A DNA stretch of 38,384 nucleotides from a virus, in the IMG/VR virus record IMGVR_UViG_3300026097_001119, positions 1 through 38,384 of that record; one strand, written 5' to 3'. Below the pieces are notes generated by a model, which ran no database searches, was not told the origin of the DNA, and saw only the letters and a program-made list of their open reading frames with translations. Below, piece by piece: positions 26,925 through 34,589 of this stretch (within the stretch, counting starts at the first letter, position 1; the number at the start of each line of letters is the position of its first letter). A program made the position numbers and the translations under genes.

Positions 26925-27555
26925 CAGATGTTTCTTTTGCTTTAGCAGTTTTTTTCTGCGGTGGATCCAATTCGTCAGCCTGTTTTCTTAACTTGGCTGC
27001 TTCTTTGTACATAGCATCAGCCTGACTGCGATATGACTTTGCGATATCTTTGTCAGACAACACTTCATTTTCAGCAGCCTTTACAGGTTCAGCAACAGAT
27101 TCTTGCACTTCTTGAATAGTATCCTGTTTTTCAGCAGCAGTTGAGTCACTGGTTTTAGGAGCCCCGCCTACTAGTGATGCCAAGTCTCCAACAGCAATGC
27201 CTTTTTGTTCGGCAATCAATGCATTTAGTTCATCTAGCGGAATAGATGAACTAATTTTCGGAGTCATTATTACATTATCAGTTGCAACTTTTTGTAATCG
27301 ATTGTCTTGCTGCATAGCAACTAACATAGGACGCCCGTCAGGGAAATGTCGAATAAACATAACCTCACCGAATTCGTTTGCGTCTTGTGCTTGTTCACTT
27401 TCTACCAGTTGTATCACAGCATCGTGATACTGATCTGGAAGAGTCGCAGTTGGAAGCACTAGTGCCGTATTAGATTCTCCTGGCAACGTTCTAAAAATCA
27501 CTAGAACTTTTGATCCAGTATTTTTCATCTTTCCTATATGTTTTAAGTTTTTCAT
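26917..27555 (-). CDS. conserved marine T4-like phage protein of unknown function
   Basis: The 212-residue protein begins MKNLKHIGKMKNTGSKVLVIFRTLPGE and has a folded first 120 residues (TDNVIMTPKISSSIPLDELN, ending AEQKGIAVGDLASL), then a disordered acidic linker and a Lys/Ala-rich tail with a short coiled-coil stretch (SQADAMYKEAAKLRKQADEL). The opening resembles proteins I recall from marine T4-like genomes, with no known role. A one-base TAATG overlap links it to the gene upstream. The charged tail would suit binding to nucleic acid or to another protein; this is inference. Confidence 0.6.
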   Translation of the reverse strand: MKNLKHIGKMKNTGSKVLVIFRTLPGESNTALVLPTATLPDQYHDAVIQLVESEQAQDANEFGEVMFIRHFPDGRPMLVAMQQDNRLQKVATDNVIMTPKISSSIPLDELNALIAEQKGIAVGDLASLVGGAPKTSDSTAAEKQDTIQEVQESVAEPVKAAENEVLSDKDIAKSYRSQADAMYKEAAKLRKQADELDPPQKKTAKAKETSDA

Positions 27556-27782
27556 TACTGTTCCTTCTTAGTTACTGATTCTAGAAAGTTGTTTAATTTA
27601 TTGTAGATTTTACCTACAGATTCTAGTTCATTTGATTTAAATGCGCCACGTTGACTAGCGACATCGATAACGCTTCGCAGTGCGGCTAAATCGTTTAAAT
27701 TCAAATCAGCGGCAGGTTGTCCTTCTGCTTGGGGTTGTTCTTGGGTTTCTTGTTGTACATCTTCTGTGTTTTCACTGTTCAT
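27555..27782 (-). CDS. small conserved phage protein, Gln/Glu-rich N-terminus
   Basis: The 75-residue product has a disordered Glu/Gln-rich first 27 residues and a compact helical end (LNLNDLAALRSVIDVASQRGAF). The RGAFKSNEL turn and a short second helix suggest a helical hairpin. The ATG directly follows the previous stop and has AGGAGA upstream, a strong ribosome site. Function unknown; the pattern is one I associate with marine T4-like phages. Confidence 0.6.
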   Translation of the reverse strand: MNSENTEDVQQETQEQPQAEGQPAADLNLNDLAALRSVIDVASQRGAFKSNELESVGKIYNKLNNFLESVTKKEQ

Positions 27783-28055
27783 TTATAATCTCCTAAAGTG
27801 TGGACATGCTAACATAAAATAAGTTAGTTCTTTTTGATCTTCGAATGCTATAAAAGCAGCAATTCTTAACCGACCTTTTTCATCAATGCAAGGACTCTTG
27901 ACGATTGAGTATCTGTTCTTTAATCTAACTCTGACCCAGTCTTCAATTTGATCTTCAAAATAGTCGCTGTCATTAATTCTAGTTTTAGCAAAATGATTTG
28001 GAATATAATCAAGTTTTCTCGAATCAATAACATCAAGTTCATTAATTTCTAACAT
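27783..28055 (-). CDS. hypothetical small phage protein
   Basis: The 90-residue product reads MLEINELDVIDSRKLDYIPNHF, then an acidic segment and SIVKSPCIDEKGRLRIAAFIAF with the end FMLACPHFRRL. It looks like a small alpha/beta protein with two cysteines but no metal pattern. It lies in the run of small genes after the rnh homologue, with an AAAGG ribosome site in the 33-base gap upstream. No function can be given. Confidence 0.6.
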   Translation of the reverse strand: MLEINELDVIDSRKLDYIPNHFAKTRINDSDYFEDQIEDWVRVRLKNRYSIVKSPCIDEKGRLRIAAFIAFEDQKELTYFMLACPHFRRL

Positions 28056-28088
28056 GCAATATTTAACCTTTTAGAATTAACAGGGTAT

Positions 28089-28502
28089 TTAATCTTGAGC
28101 GAGTCGATTTGCAAGAGATTTGGATAAACCAAATTTTCTAACGTCACCGCTAAACAAATACAGTTCGAAAGCGGCACGTTCTGATATTACGGTTATAGAT
28201 TTCTTATTGATATAAAAAGGAGTATTTAAGTATTGATCAAGCCAAATTATAGTTTGTGGAGTGAAATTAAAACCGCTGGGAAATTCTATTTTATACGTTT
28301 TTAAATCAGCGTAGTCAGTGACGAATTCAATCCCTTTATCTGTTAATCTCAATCCTCCGGTGTCTTTGTCTCTATAACTGTACCAGAATATTGATTTGTA
28401 TTTTTTTATAGATTCAGCGTCGGACGTTTGTCCGGAAGACTCAAGAAAAATCTTTGTATACTGTTCTTTAGAATTAAGTTTAACTGCTGATTTTTTCGCC
28501 AT
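28089..28502 (-). CDS. conserved hypothetical phage protein
   Basis: The 137-residue product contains SIFWYSYRDKDTGGLRLTDKGIEF and PQTIIWLDQYLNTPFYINKK, then LYLFSGDVRKFG near the end. The pattern is one seen in several T4-like genomes and suggests a winged-helix-like fold, which I infer from the LTDKG turn only. There is no catalytic motif. It overlaps the upstream gene by 23 bases and is followed by a 33-base gap. Confidence 0.6.
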   Translation of the reverse strand: MAKKSAVKLNSKEQYTKIFLESSGQTSDAESIKKYKSIFWYSYRDKDTGGLRLTDKGIEFVTDYADLKTYKIEFPSGFNFTPQTIIWLDQYLNTPFYINKKSITVISERAAFELYLFSGDVRKFGLSKSLANRLAQD

Positions 28503-28767
28503 CTGTAAGTTTAAAAACTGTGAAATCGCTTGTCTTAAAAAGTTTATTGAGTTTCTTTGCTAAATTGAGTGCATGTCCAGGATTACTAAAAGAAACCTTT
28601 TTATATTTTGGACCTGGGTAGCTGGCAACAATACTACCACTTTTAAGATTAAATGGTTTATCCTGATAAAAAACAGCCCAAATAGCTTCACTTTCTAAAA
28701 CCTGCTCTACTTTGTAAGTGTCTTTATTGGCGTTTTCTAAAATTATTTTGGGCTTTGGACGACTCAT
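28480..28767 (-). CDS. hypothetical small phage protein
   Basis: The 95-residue protein reads like one small alpha/beta domain: SEAIWAVFYQDKPFNLKSGS, then YPGPKYKKVSFSNPGHALNLAKKLN. No enzyme motif is found. AAGGA lies upstream of the ATG and a GATAAATA element (28797-28804) about 30 bases upstream could be a late promoter for this gene and the next ones. It overlaps the downstream gene by 23 bases. Confidence 0.6.
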   Translation of the reverse strand: MSRPKPKIILENANKDTYKVEQVLESEAIWAVFYQDKPFNLKSGSIVASYPGPKYKKVSFSNPGHALNLAKKLNKLFKTSDFTVFKLTDGEKISS

Positions 28768-28796
28768 GATACGTTGTTTCCTTAAAACTACGTATA

Positions 28797-28804
28797 TATT
28801 TATC
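28797..28804 (-). promoter_or_regulatory. possible T4-type late promoter (GATAAATA)
   Basis: The leftward strand reads GATAAATA in the 39-base gap before the gene at 28480-28767, the same eight bases as the rightward element at 5818. One base differs from the T4 late consensus. AT-rich chance matches are possible. Confidence 0.35.
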
Positions 28805-28806
28805 CT

Positions 28807-29058
28807 TTATTTAAATCCGCCACCGTCAAATTTTACTTCAATGTTGCTATTAGATGATTCAAGTCGTTTTAAACTTTGATTAATTTCGTTTATCGTGCTG
28901 CCTAATCTAGCCGTTAAAATACCTAATTCAAGAGCCAAGTCTCTCGCTTCTTGTATACTAATGCGTATATCTCGTTGCTGACTTCTTTCTGCAGAAGCAA
29001 CTCTAGACAGCAATTTTTCGATTGAAGGCAGTGTTTGCGGTACGTTATTTTGAGGCAT
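28807..29058 (-). CDS. small helical phage protein
   Basis: The 83-residue product is mainly helical: LPSIEKLLSRVASAERSQQRD, IRISIQEARDLALELGILTARLGSTI, then LKRLESSNSNIEVKFDGGGFK. The last residues form a short glycine-rich tail of the kind that binds a partner; T4 transcription and replication factors often use such tails to bind the sliding clamp, but no clamp motif is certain here. It overlaps the gene before it by 14 bases. Unknown function. Confidence 0.6.
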   Translation of the reverse strand: MPQNNVPQTLPSIEKLLSRVASAERSQQRDIRISIQEARDLALELGILTARLGSTINEINQSLKRLESSNSNIEVKFDGGGFK

Positions 29059-29521
29059 TACTTAGTACCTGTCGCATTTCTAACTCAGTCTTGAACGGTC
29101 CTTGATAAGGATACCTCTGCAAAGTAATCAATTTAGGACAAAAACTTTTAACCCAACCTTTTTCGAAACGAATAATGTAATAACCTGCACAATACAAACT
29201 TTTAGAATCACTGCTCTTAGTAAACAACGGTAACTTGCGTTTGATGTCAAACATTGAATTGTGAGGTATAGTACTACACGGGTATCCGTGTACTTCTTGT
29301 ACATCAGCATCTTCGGCCTCTCGAACAATTCGAGCAACAAAGAATTCATCACCGAATTGACTTACTAGGCTCTGTTTGTTGTTATAAACTTTAACTCCTA
29401 GTCGATTACTCATAACAAACCGATTGTCTTCTTCTCGACGAAGAGTAGCAAATTTTTCTCCGTCTTTTTCTACTATCCAAAACTTTTCTGGAATAACTGG
29501 TTTAGCTTGTAATTCATTCAT
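29045..29521 (-). CDS. conserved T4-like phage protein of unknown function
   Basis: The 158-residue product starts FWIVEKDGEKFATLRR (after a short leader) and has VHGYPCSTIPHNSMFDIKRKLPLFTK, LYCAGYYIIRFEKGWVKSFCPKLITL and YPYQGPFKTELEMRQ. I recall this well-kept pattern from marine T4-like phages, where it has no assigned role. Three cysteines are spread out and do not form a clear metal site. Its ATG overlaps the stop of the rnh homologue by ATGA, so the two are made together and may work on DNA or RNA in the same step (inferred). Confidence 0.65.
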   Translation of the reverse strand: MNELQAKPVIPEKFWIVEKDGEKFATLRREEDNRFVMSNRLGVKVYNNKQSLVSQFGDEFFVARIVREAEDADVQEVHGYPCSTIPHNSMFDIKRKLPLFTKSSDSKSLYCAGYYIIRFEKGWVKSFCPKLITLQRYPYQGPFKTELEMRQVLSNASK

Positions 29522-30504
29522 ACTATATACCTCGAATTTAATGGTTCAGCATAACTCTGTGCTTGGTCCGAAATCTTTTTTAAATCATAAAGATGACAAA
29601 ATTTCATCAACCTAATACCTACTTGATTAACATTTTTGTTAGAACTTATTGATTCTTTAATTGTATTATCAATTATAGCACGAATATCGTCAGGTTGTGC
29701 AGTTAAATCAATTAACTGGCAATTTCTTTCATAGTCTTCTAAAACACGATGCTCAACTCCGTTGTGATCTGTCCATCGTTGCAACATGAGATTGTTCCAA
29801 GAGAATCCTTTGGAATCTTTATCCTGAAACGCTTCTGTTAGTCCTACTTTGTTTTTCGATCCTTTTGTACGAACACCTGGATAGGCACTGAACACATTAT
29901 CACTAGTATCGCCTCTCATACACTTTTCAAACAATAGCCATTCTGGGTTAGGTGCTGCCTTGGCTTCTTTAGTTTTTTTGTCAATAACAGGTTTCCCTTT
30001 GTCGTCAAAGAATCCCTCATGCGTTATAGTAGTTTCTGAAACACCGTTATATTGACGAACATTGGGTGCAATAAGTTGCACAAAATCTGTATCAGTTGAT
30101 ACAATGACATGATTTTCATTTGGGTGATTCTGAATCCAGCCTGCAATCAAATCATCTGCCTCGAGTTGTTTGTGCTGTAGTACTGTACAGTTGGTTTTTT
30201 CAGTAATGAAATCTTTGAAAGTATCAAATGCTTCCCAAAATAATTGATCCTCTTCTTGTTCTTTCACAGTCAAGGCAGCCCGGGCCTCTGAACGATTACG
30301 CTTGTAAGGCTCATAATAGTCTTTGCGCCATGAACGTCCTTCGAGACAAAATACAACATGAGTGCCGTCAAACTGCTGCCACGCTTTTCGAATACTGTTA
30401 AGTGTAATATGAAACGCCATTCCTAGTTTGATATCAGCGTCGCCGTTAATAACATGTCTTGCACGAAAAAAAGTATTAGCAGTATCGATTAAAATATATG
30501 TCAT
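29518..30504 (-). CDS. rnh: T4 RNase H-like 5'-3' exonuclease/flap endonuclease
   Basis: The 328-residue enzyme of the flap endonuclease/5'-3' exonuclease family matches T4 RNase H, which removes RNA primers during lagging-strand synthesis. Metal-binding acids are in order: IDTAN (D7), LEADD (E115, D117, D118), STDTDF (D138, D140) and RGDTSDN (D199, D202). YKRNR at 67-71 is the arch-region basic segment. Length is close to the T4 protein (about 305 residues). It overlaps the genes on both sides by four bases. It should act at the replication fork with the phage clamp and ligase, none of which is in this window. Confidence 0.85.
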   Translation of the reverse strand: MTYILIDTANTFFRARHVINGDADIKLGMAFHITLNSIRKAWQQFDGTHVVFCLEGRSWRKDYYEPYKRNRSEARAALTVKEQEEDQLFWEAFDTFKDFITEKTNCTVLQHKQLEADDLIAGWIQNHPNENHVIVSTDTDFVQLIAPNVRQYNGVSETTITHEGFFDDKGKPVIDKKTKEAKAAPNPEWLLFEKCMRGDTSDNVFSAYPGVRTKGSKNKVGLTEAFQDKDSKGFSWNNLMLQRWTDHNGVEHRVLEDYERNCQLIDLTAQPDDIRAIIDNTIKESISSNKNVNQVGIRLMKFCHLYDLKKISDQAQSYAEPLNSRYIV

Positions 30505-30983
30505 TTATTATTCTTTCTAACTGAGTTAATATCAATTACGCCAGTGTCAACTTTTTCAGGACCACCGTAATCACCATCTACAACAACATTGGCGCAGAGT
30601 TCACGAAACCAACGATCCACAATTTCCTCTTCAGCATCACCTTCAACACCGTATCCGTCACGCTTTAATTGTAGCACAAAGTGCTCGTTCCAGTCAAGTT
30701 CAAAGAAACCATTTCGGATATTGTCTTGATTGACATGTGTATTGAGAACACCAACCCAAGGTTCTTTTTTACGATTAGCCCGTTCTTTTTCTGAAAGTTT
30801 AGCTTCTTCGGTTTTTTTGACTGCTTCAACAGCCGCAGTTTCAGCTTCTTTTTTCATTTGTTCTGCTTCTAGAGCAGCATCATTTGCTTCCTTTGCTACT
30901 CGAATAGCTTCTTCTGCTTCCTTTATAGCTTCTTCTTTAACTTTATCCAACCCCAACATTCTTTCAAAAAAACTTTTAAGCAT
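30501..30983 (-). CDS. coiled-coil protein with conserved phage C-terminal domain
   Basis: The 160-residue product has a long Ala/Glu/Lys coiled coil (about 10-70: KVKEEAIKEAEEAIRVAKEA and more) and a compact C-terminal domain: KEPWVGVLNTHVNQDNIRNG, FFELDWNEHFVLQLKRDGY, then EEEIVDRWFRELCANVV. The C-terminal part is a family I associate with marine T4-like phages, without assigned function. A coiled-coil rod on a small domain suggests an oligomer. It overlaps rnh by four bases and the gene upstream by eight. Confidence 0.65.
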   Translation of the reverse strand: MLKSFFERMLGLDKVKEEAIKEAEEAIRVAKEANDAALEAEQMKKEAETAAVEAVKKTEEAKLSEKERANRKKEPWVGVLNTHVNQDNIRNGFFELDWNEHFVLQLKRDGYGVEGDAEEEIVDRWFRELCANVVVDGDYGGPEKVDTGVIDINSVRKNNK

Positions 30984-31224
30984 TTGACTTGTCCTTGTAA
31001 AATTCTAAAACAGTGTTTTTTAATTCTTCGTGTGTCACGGCACTATTTTGTGTACTTATATCTCGTATCTTAAGAAAAACGTCTTCAACTAGTGCATGAG
31101 TATAATCGACAAACTCGTTGTCATATCTACTTGCCCAATCGATGACATCACCGGGATTCCAATCCTCATTCTTCCAAAGAACAAATCCAGCATCTTCTGC
31201 TAATTTTTTCACATGTTCGTTCAT
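30976..31224 (-). CDS. small phage protein, MNE..LAE type
   Basis: The 82-residue product opens MNEHVKKLAEDAGFVLW. The opening is like that of the gene at 32181 (MNEKFRLLAEQCGG), a widespread short phage family with an aromatic-rich middle and a helical end. No activity is known. It overlaps the coiled-coil gene by eight bases. Confidence 0.6.
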   Translation of the reverse strand: MNEHVKKLAEDAGFVLWKNEDWNPGDVIDWASRYDNEFVDYTHALVEDVFLKIRDISTQNSAVTHEELKNTVLEFYKDKSNA

Positions 31225-31225
31225 A

Positions 31226-31732
31226 TTATGTATTCCAATGTTTTTTACATCTTACTTGAATCCAACCGCCGCCATTACTACGTCCACGGTCTCCGCAGAC
31301 TTCACAGGTCCTGTATGACATCGATTCTGCGAATTGAATTAAAGCATATTGTTCACCGGTTGCGCCGTGAACATAAAATCGAAGTCCACCGTATTTCTCC
31401 TTTACCTGAGTAACAACGGGAATCTTTTCTTCCTCTTCGTCCATGTTTGCTTTTGCTTTGGCAACATTATCTTCAGTAACAATATCCTTGCCTTCGTGTT
31501 CCTTACCAAAATCGTACTTAGATTTACCCACACGAGTTTGTAAGTAGTCGTACTGTTCTTTGGCATACAACCAGTCAGAACAAATCAGTCCACACAGCGT
31601 GTTGATGATATTGAACCAACCGTCTCCTGTTTCGAACCCCCAGCACATGGCAGTGGTTCTCATATCGCCGTACCGATCTCGGAACATAGGTGCATACTTT
31701 TTTACGAGATAACGGTCATAGTGTCTATTCAT
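31226..31732 (-). CDS. conserved phage protein with C-terminal zinc-ribbon-like site
   Basis: The 168-residue product has an N-terminal part with FETGDGWFNIINTLCGLI, a charged helical middle, then QVKEKYGGLRFYVHG and a cysteine/histidine end (TCEVCGDRG, then C and H about 15 residues on: RCKKH). The CxxC...CxxH is likely to bind zinc. Proteins with GDGWF...KEKYGGLRFY...CE.CG occur in many tailed phages with no known role. It ends one base before the downstream ATG. A DNA- or protein-binding role is possible. Confidence 0.65.
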   Translation of the reverse strand: MNRHYDRYLVKKYAPMFRDRYGDMRTTAMCWGFETGDGWFNIINTLCGLICSDWLYAKEQYDYLQTRVGKSKYDFGKEHEGKDIVTEDNVAKAKANMDEEEEKIPVVTQVKEKYGGLRFYVHGATGEQYALIQFAESMSYRTCEVCGDRGRSNGGGWIQVRCKKHWNT

Positions 31733-32184
31733 TTTGATTCCATTGCTAATTTTGCCACAACTAAAAAGTGTTCATACGCTCTGCGTACTGTAGGGTTTTT
31801 CAATAAGTCCTCTGCCTGGCGTTGTAGTTCATCTACTCCAGCTTGGGCTATATCGTGTATGCTAGGACATTGCAAGGTTGCCAAGTCGTCTCCAAATGCT
31901 TCAGCCAACTTCTGCCACGCTGCCAATTGTTCTGGTGTAATAGGCTTACGAGTAGGACGTTTTTCACTGGCTTTATGTAAAGCATCTTCGATAGCAGGAC
32001 GAGCATAACATCCGGCTGCAATTAAGGGAGCAAATGCCGGATCAACATTGTATCGATACATTGTGTAATTTTTAGGAACACTCACTACTAGATGACTACC
32101 TTTTCGAAACGAATTAACTGTTGCATCTTCTATTGACACCGGTACATACCTACGTCCAACTTTTTCGTAATAGACTTTTTTCAT
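31729..32184 (-). CDS. conserved phage protein of unknown function
   Basis: The 151-residue product opens MKKVYYEKVGRRYVPVSIEDA and has GSHLVVSVPKNYTMYRYNVDP, AAGCYARPAIEDALHKASEKRP and, at the end, NPTVRRAYEHFLVVAKLAME. The pattern is common in large tailed phages; its role is unknown. It overlaps genes on both sides by four bases. Composition suggests a soluble alpha/beta protein. Confidence 0.65.
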   Translation of the reverse strand: MKKVYYEKVGRRYVPVSIEDATVNSFRKGSHLVVSVPKNYTMYRYNVDPAFAPLIAAGCYARPAIEDALHKASEKRPTRKPITPEQLAAWQKLAEAFGDDLATLQCPSIHDIAQAGVDELQRQAEDLLKNPTVRRAYEHFLVVAKLAMESK

Positions 32185-32399
32185 TCTTCAATTCCAAAAT
32201 GTTGCAACATAAACTCATCTAGTTCCAAATCACCAGTAAAGTCGAATTCGTGACTACAATAAACTCTAGCCATACTAGCACATTCCTGCACAATCAACTC
32301 AGCGAACTTTTCCAAATCTTTGTTGTAAAATCTCCATTCATCTTGGGAACAAGGAAATCCACCACATTGTTCGGCAAGTAGTCTAAACTTTTCGTTCAT
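32181..32399 (-). CDS. small phage protein, MNE..LAE type, first gene of a promoter-proximal unit
   Basis: The 72-residue product opens MNEKFRLLAEQCGGF, with EKFAELIVQECASMARVYCSHEF in the middle and an acidic end. It is a short phage family of unknown role; the gene at 30976 has a similar opening. It is the first gene after a strong sigma70-like promoter at 32432-32460, so it is likely made early and leads the leftward unit that includes rnh. A GGGA lies before the ATG as a weak ribosome site. Confidence 0.6.
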   Translation of the reverse strand: MNEKFRLLAEQCGGFPCSQDEWRFYNKDLEKFAELIVQECASMARVYCSHEFDFTGDLELDEFMLQHFGIEE

Positions 32400-32431
32400 A
32401 AAAAATCCCGGTATACTGGTAATATGCTTAT

Positions 32432-32460
32432 AGTATAACAGGATTCAAATATTTTGTCAA
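32432..32460 (-). promoter_or_regulatory. sigma70-type promoter for the 32181 gene and leftward unit
   Basis: On the leftward strand a perfect TTGACA (32455-32460), a 17-base spacer and TATACT (32432-32437) lie in the 73-base gap between queE and the gene at 32181. Transcription should start about seven bases further on, leaving a short leader. It fits an early promoter read by host RNA polymerase. It is the best promoter in the window. Confidence 0.85.
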
Positions 32461-32472
32461 TCTATTTTGGCT

Positions 32473-33327
32473 TTATGTACCCCATTCGTTCTTGAAAAGC
32501 GGCACTTGCAATCTATCGCTGTAGCGTAGTCCATTCTGCATAGCCAATTCGGCAACACGCCTATTATTAAGTTCGTAGACACTCTCTACACCCCCTAACG
32601 GCATGAGATAAACATGTCCTCGAAATCCAGCAGAACGATATTCATCAATTGCACGTTCAGCATCAGCAAAGTCTTGTTCAGTGGCAATTACAAACTTCAA
32701 GTAAACGGTACCAACTTCTTCATACCCGCATACAACTTCGGGTAGAATAGCGTCTTCCCAAGCCTCCCCGCTGCATGGTAATTTAGCACTTACACTGAAT
32801 GTAATCTCGCGTTCAGGACGTGCAGGAGTCTGCCAAAAATTCAACAGATAGTCTCGAAATTCCGATGTAAGTTTTTGAGTACCGTTTGTCTCAAATGTAA
32901 TTTCCTTGAGATTCTGCATCTCGGGCAATTCTAACAATGCCGGAAATGCACGTTGCCATCCCAGCAAGGGTTCTCCACCTGTGATTATCAAGTGTTCATC
33001 GCGCCATCCGTTAAATGGAAGTATTTCTACGATACGTTCTGCAATGGCTTCTACTGTTACCATGGGACTTAGATGTTTGAATTCTGGAGCCCACGAAGCA
33101 TAACTGTCACAACCTGAAGATACAAGTGGCAATTCTTCATAGGTTTTGAAATTGACAACTTGCTCAGCGATACGATGCCGTTCCTGCGTCTTTTCGCCGC
33201 GGGGCAACCCAAATCCGTCACAAGTAAAATTGCAACCAAACGTTCGAAGAAACACACTGGGAACCCCCATGTATCGTCCTTCACCTTGTACTGAATAGAA
33301 TAATTCTGCTATTTTAATTTTGCTCAT
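32473..33327 (-). CDS. queE: 7-carboxy-7-deazaguanine synthase QueE
   Basis: This 284-residue radical SAM enzyme turns 6-carboxytetrahydropterin into 7-carboxy-7-deazaguanine, the base-ring step of preQ0 synthesis. AELFYSVQGEG and GVPSVFLRTFGC are typical QueE. The cluster cysteines are not the classic CX3CX2C: C32 and C36 are followed only 37 residues later by C73 in GCDSYASW, with an insert (GFGLPRG, then a charged stretch) between. ITGGEPLLGWQ near 115 and FETNGTQ near 145 follow. With folE, three kb upstream in the same direction, it suggests 7-deazaguanine use in DNA or tRNA. It ends at the promoter gap. Confidence 0.9.
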   Translation of the reverse strand: MSKIKIAELFYSVQGEGRYMGVPSVFLRTFGCNFTCDGFGLPRGEKTQERHRIAEQVVNFKTYEELPLVSSGCDSYASWAPEFKHLSPMVTVEAIAERIVEILPFNGWRDEHLIITGGEPLLGWQRAFPALLELPEMQNLKEITFETNGTQKLTSEFRDYLLNFWQTPARPEREITFSVSAKLPCSGEAWEDAILPEVVCGYEEVGTVYLKFVIATEQDFADAERAIDEYRSAGFRGHVYLMPLGGVESVYELNNRRVAELAMQNGLRYSDRLQVPLFKNEWGT

Positions 33328-33341
33328 AATTTATTATACAC

Positions 33342-33776
33342 TCATCTTGTAATTTGTTCAACTATCACGCCACTCTTTTCTAAAAACTCTACGCCTGCTC
33401 TGCTACGATAGTCTTCACTGTAGAATACACGTCGAACACCTGCTTGAAAAATTAGTTTAGCACAATCAATACAGGGACTATGTGTAATGAACATGTCAGC
33501 ATCATTAGCACTAACAGTTGATTTAGCCATTTTACTTACAGCATTCGATTCAGCGTGTAGTACTTCCGGACGAGTCTTTAGTTCACAACTACCATCATGC
33601 ACATTCCAAACTTCCGTTTCGCAATCGTTATCCCACCCACTCGGTGTGCCATTGTAACCGTATGCAATCACATCGTCTTTGACAATTACAGCACCTACCT
33701 TGAGTCTACGAGCATGACTAAGTTCTGCTACTCTGTAGGCAATATCAATGTAAGCATCGACATACTTTTTCTTCAT
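33342..33776 (-). CDS. deoxycytidylate (dCMP) deaminase
   Basis: The 144-residue zinc enzyme deaminates dCMP to dUMP, the feed for thymidylate synthesis. RLKVGAVIVKDD and GYNGTPSGWDNDC are the substrate region; the zinc site is H74 (LHAES, with E76 as proton shuttle) and PCIDC (C102, C105). Length fits the cytidine/deoxycytidylate deaminase family of T4-like phages. It overlaps the HIT gene by four bases and lies 14 bases before queE. Confidence 0.9.
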   Translation of the reverse strand: MKKKYVDAYIDIAYRVAELSHARRLKVGAVIVKDDVIAYGYNGTPSGWDNDCETEVWNVHDGSCELKTRPEVLHAESNAVSKMAKSTVSANDADMFITHSPCIDCAKLIFQAGVRRVFYSEDYRSRAGVEFLEKSGVIVEQITR

Positions 33777-34168
33777 TTACGATAGTTGCCTTTCTCTGGG
33801 ATAACATGACGAACGCCTCCCCGGGGATCTTCTATATCACCGTTTCGTCTGGGAATTAGATGAACATGGGGCCAATCGACAGTTTGTCCAGCAGCCTCGC
33901 CTACGTTTACGCCTACATTAAATCCATCACACTCACCCGACATCACCTGTTCGATACCATGTTTGATAGCATCCTCTAAAGCATCGCGTAGCACACCTAC
34001 AGTATTATATTTAGGCACGAACAACATGTGTCCTTCAGTTACTGGGTATTTGTCTTTGTAAACCAAGACATGGACGTCTTCACTAACAGGATCACGCCAA
34101 GGCGCAGAGTTAGTATTGTCGATGTGCTCGGGCTCTGTGAGAATAATTTTATGAATATTTTCAATCAT
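33773..34168 (-). CDS. HIT-family nucleotide hydrolase or transferase
   Basis: The 131-residue product has the HIT triad region DWPHVHLIPRR: the central H101 (nucleophile in the family) and H103 are kept, while the first His of HxHxH is replaced by Trp99. An upstream VTEGHMLFVPK strand and GECDGFNVGVN fit the HIT fold, and RGGVRHVIP is the C-terminal loop. HIT proteins cleave nucleotide phosphoramidates or dinucleoside polyphosphates; which applies here is unclear. Overlaps both neighbours by four bases. Confidence 0.85.
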   Translation of the reverse strand: MIENIHKIILTEPEHIDNTNSAPWRDPVSEDVHVLVYKDKYPVTEGHMLFVPKYNTVGVLRDALEDAIKHGIEQVMSGECDGFNVGVNVGEAAGQTVDWPHVHLIPRRNGDIEDPRGGVRHVIPEKGNYRK

Positions 34169-34386
34169 CTACGGTACTCCTTATGCTCCTTTGGCAAATC
34201 ATTTTCTTTAATAGTAAATTCAAGTCCTGCCATTTTACCAACATATGCTTGATTTTTATAAAACATGCTTAACTTTACAGTGTTAACAGCAACCTCTAAT
34301 AATTTTTGAGGTTTATAATTTAACACATGTGCGTCAACATATTGATCCTTGTCTGTGCAATGTACTTTTACTTTTGCGTCAATCAT
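34165..34386 (-). CDS. hypothetical small phage protein
   Basis: The 73-residue product opens MIDAKVKVHCTDKDQYVDAHV and ends LPKEHKEYRR. It looks like a short beta-rich domain with a basic tail. No motif is recognised. Four-base overlaps on both sides place it in the nucleotide-metabolism unit. Confidence 0.6.
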   Translation of the reverse strand: MIDAKVKVHCTDKDQYVDAHVLNYKPQKLLEVAVNTVKLSMFYKNQAYVGKMAGLEFTIKENDLPKEHKEYRR

Positions 34387-34589
34387 TTTACGAACCTCGG
34401 TATGTTTCCGTTGCTGCCGTTATACTGAAAATTATCTAGCATGGTTAAGAGACTATCTAAATCATCGGCAGGATGTCTTTCTATCAGAATATCATCACTG
34501 TCTTGCAACATAAAAAATAGTTTTACATCACTGCCCTTAATCTGATCCAGTTGCGGTTTAAAAATATGTTCTAAATCTTCTTTTATCAT
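34383..34589 (-). CDS. hypothetical small phage protein
   Basis: The 68-residue product (MIKEDLEHIFKPQLDQIKGS, then FFMLQDSDDILIERHPADDL) is small and acidic with no recognised motif. A TTG four codons upstream (34601) is in frame, but the ATG at 34589 gives the usual ATGA overlap with the phosphoribosyltransferase gene. Function unknown. Confidence 0.6.
   Translation of the reverse strand: MIKEDLEHIFKPQLDQIKGSDVKLFFMLQDSDDILIERHPADDLDSLLTMLDNFQYNGSNGNIPRFVK

Noticed and set aside
27197-27427. Opposite-strand open frames over the leftward genes and over the fibre genes
   Set aside because: They lie inside well-supported genes, lack ribosome sites and have shadow-like composition.
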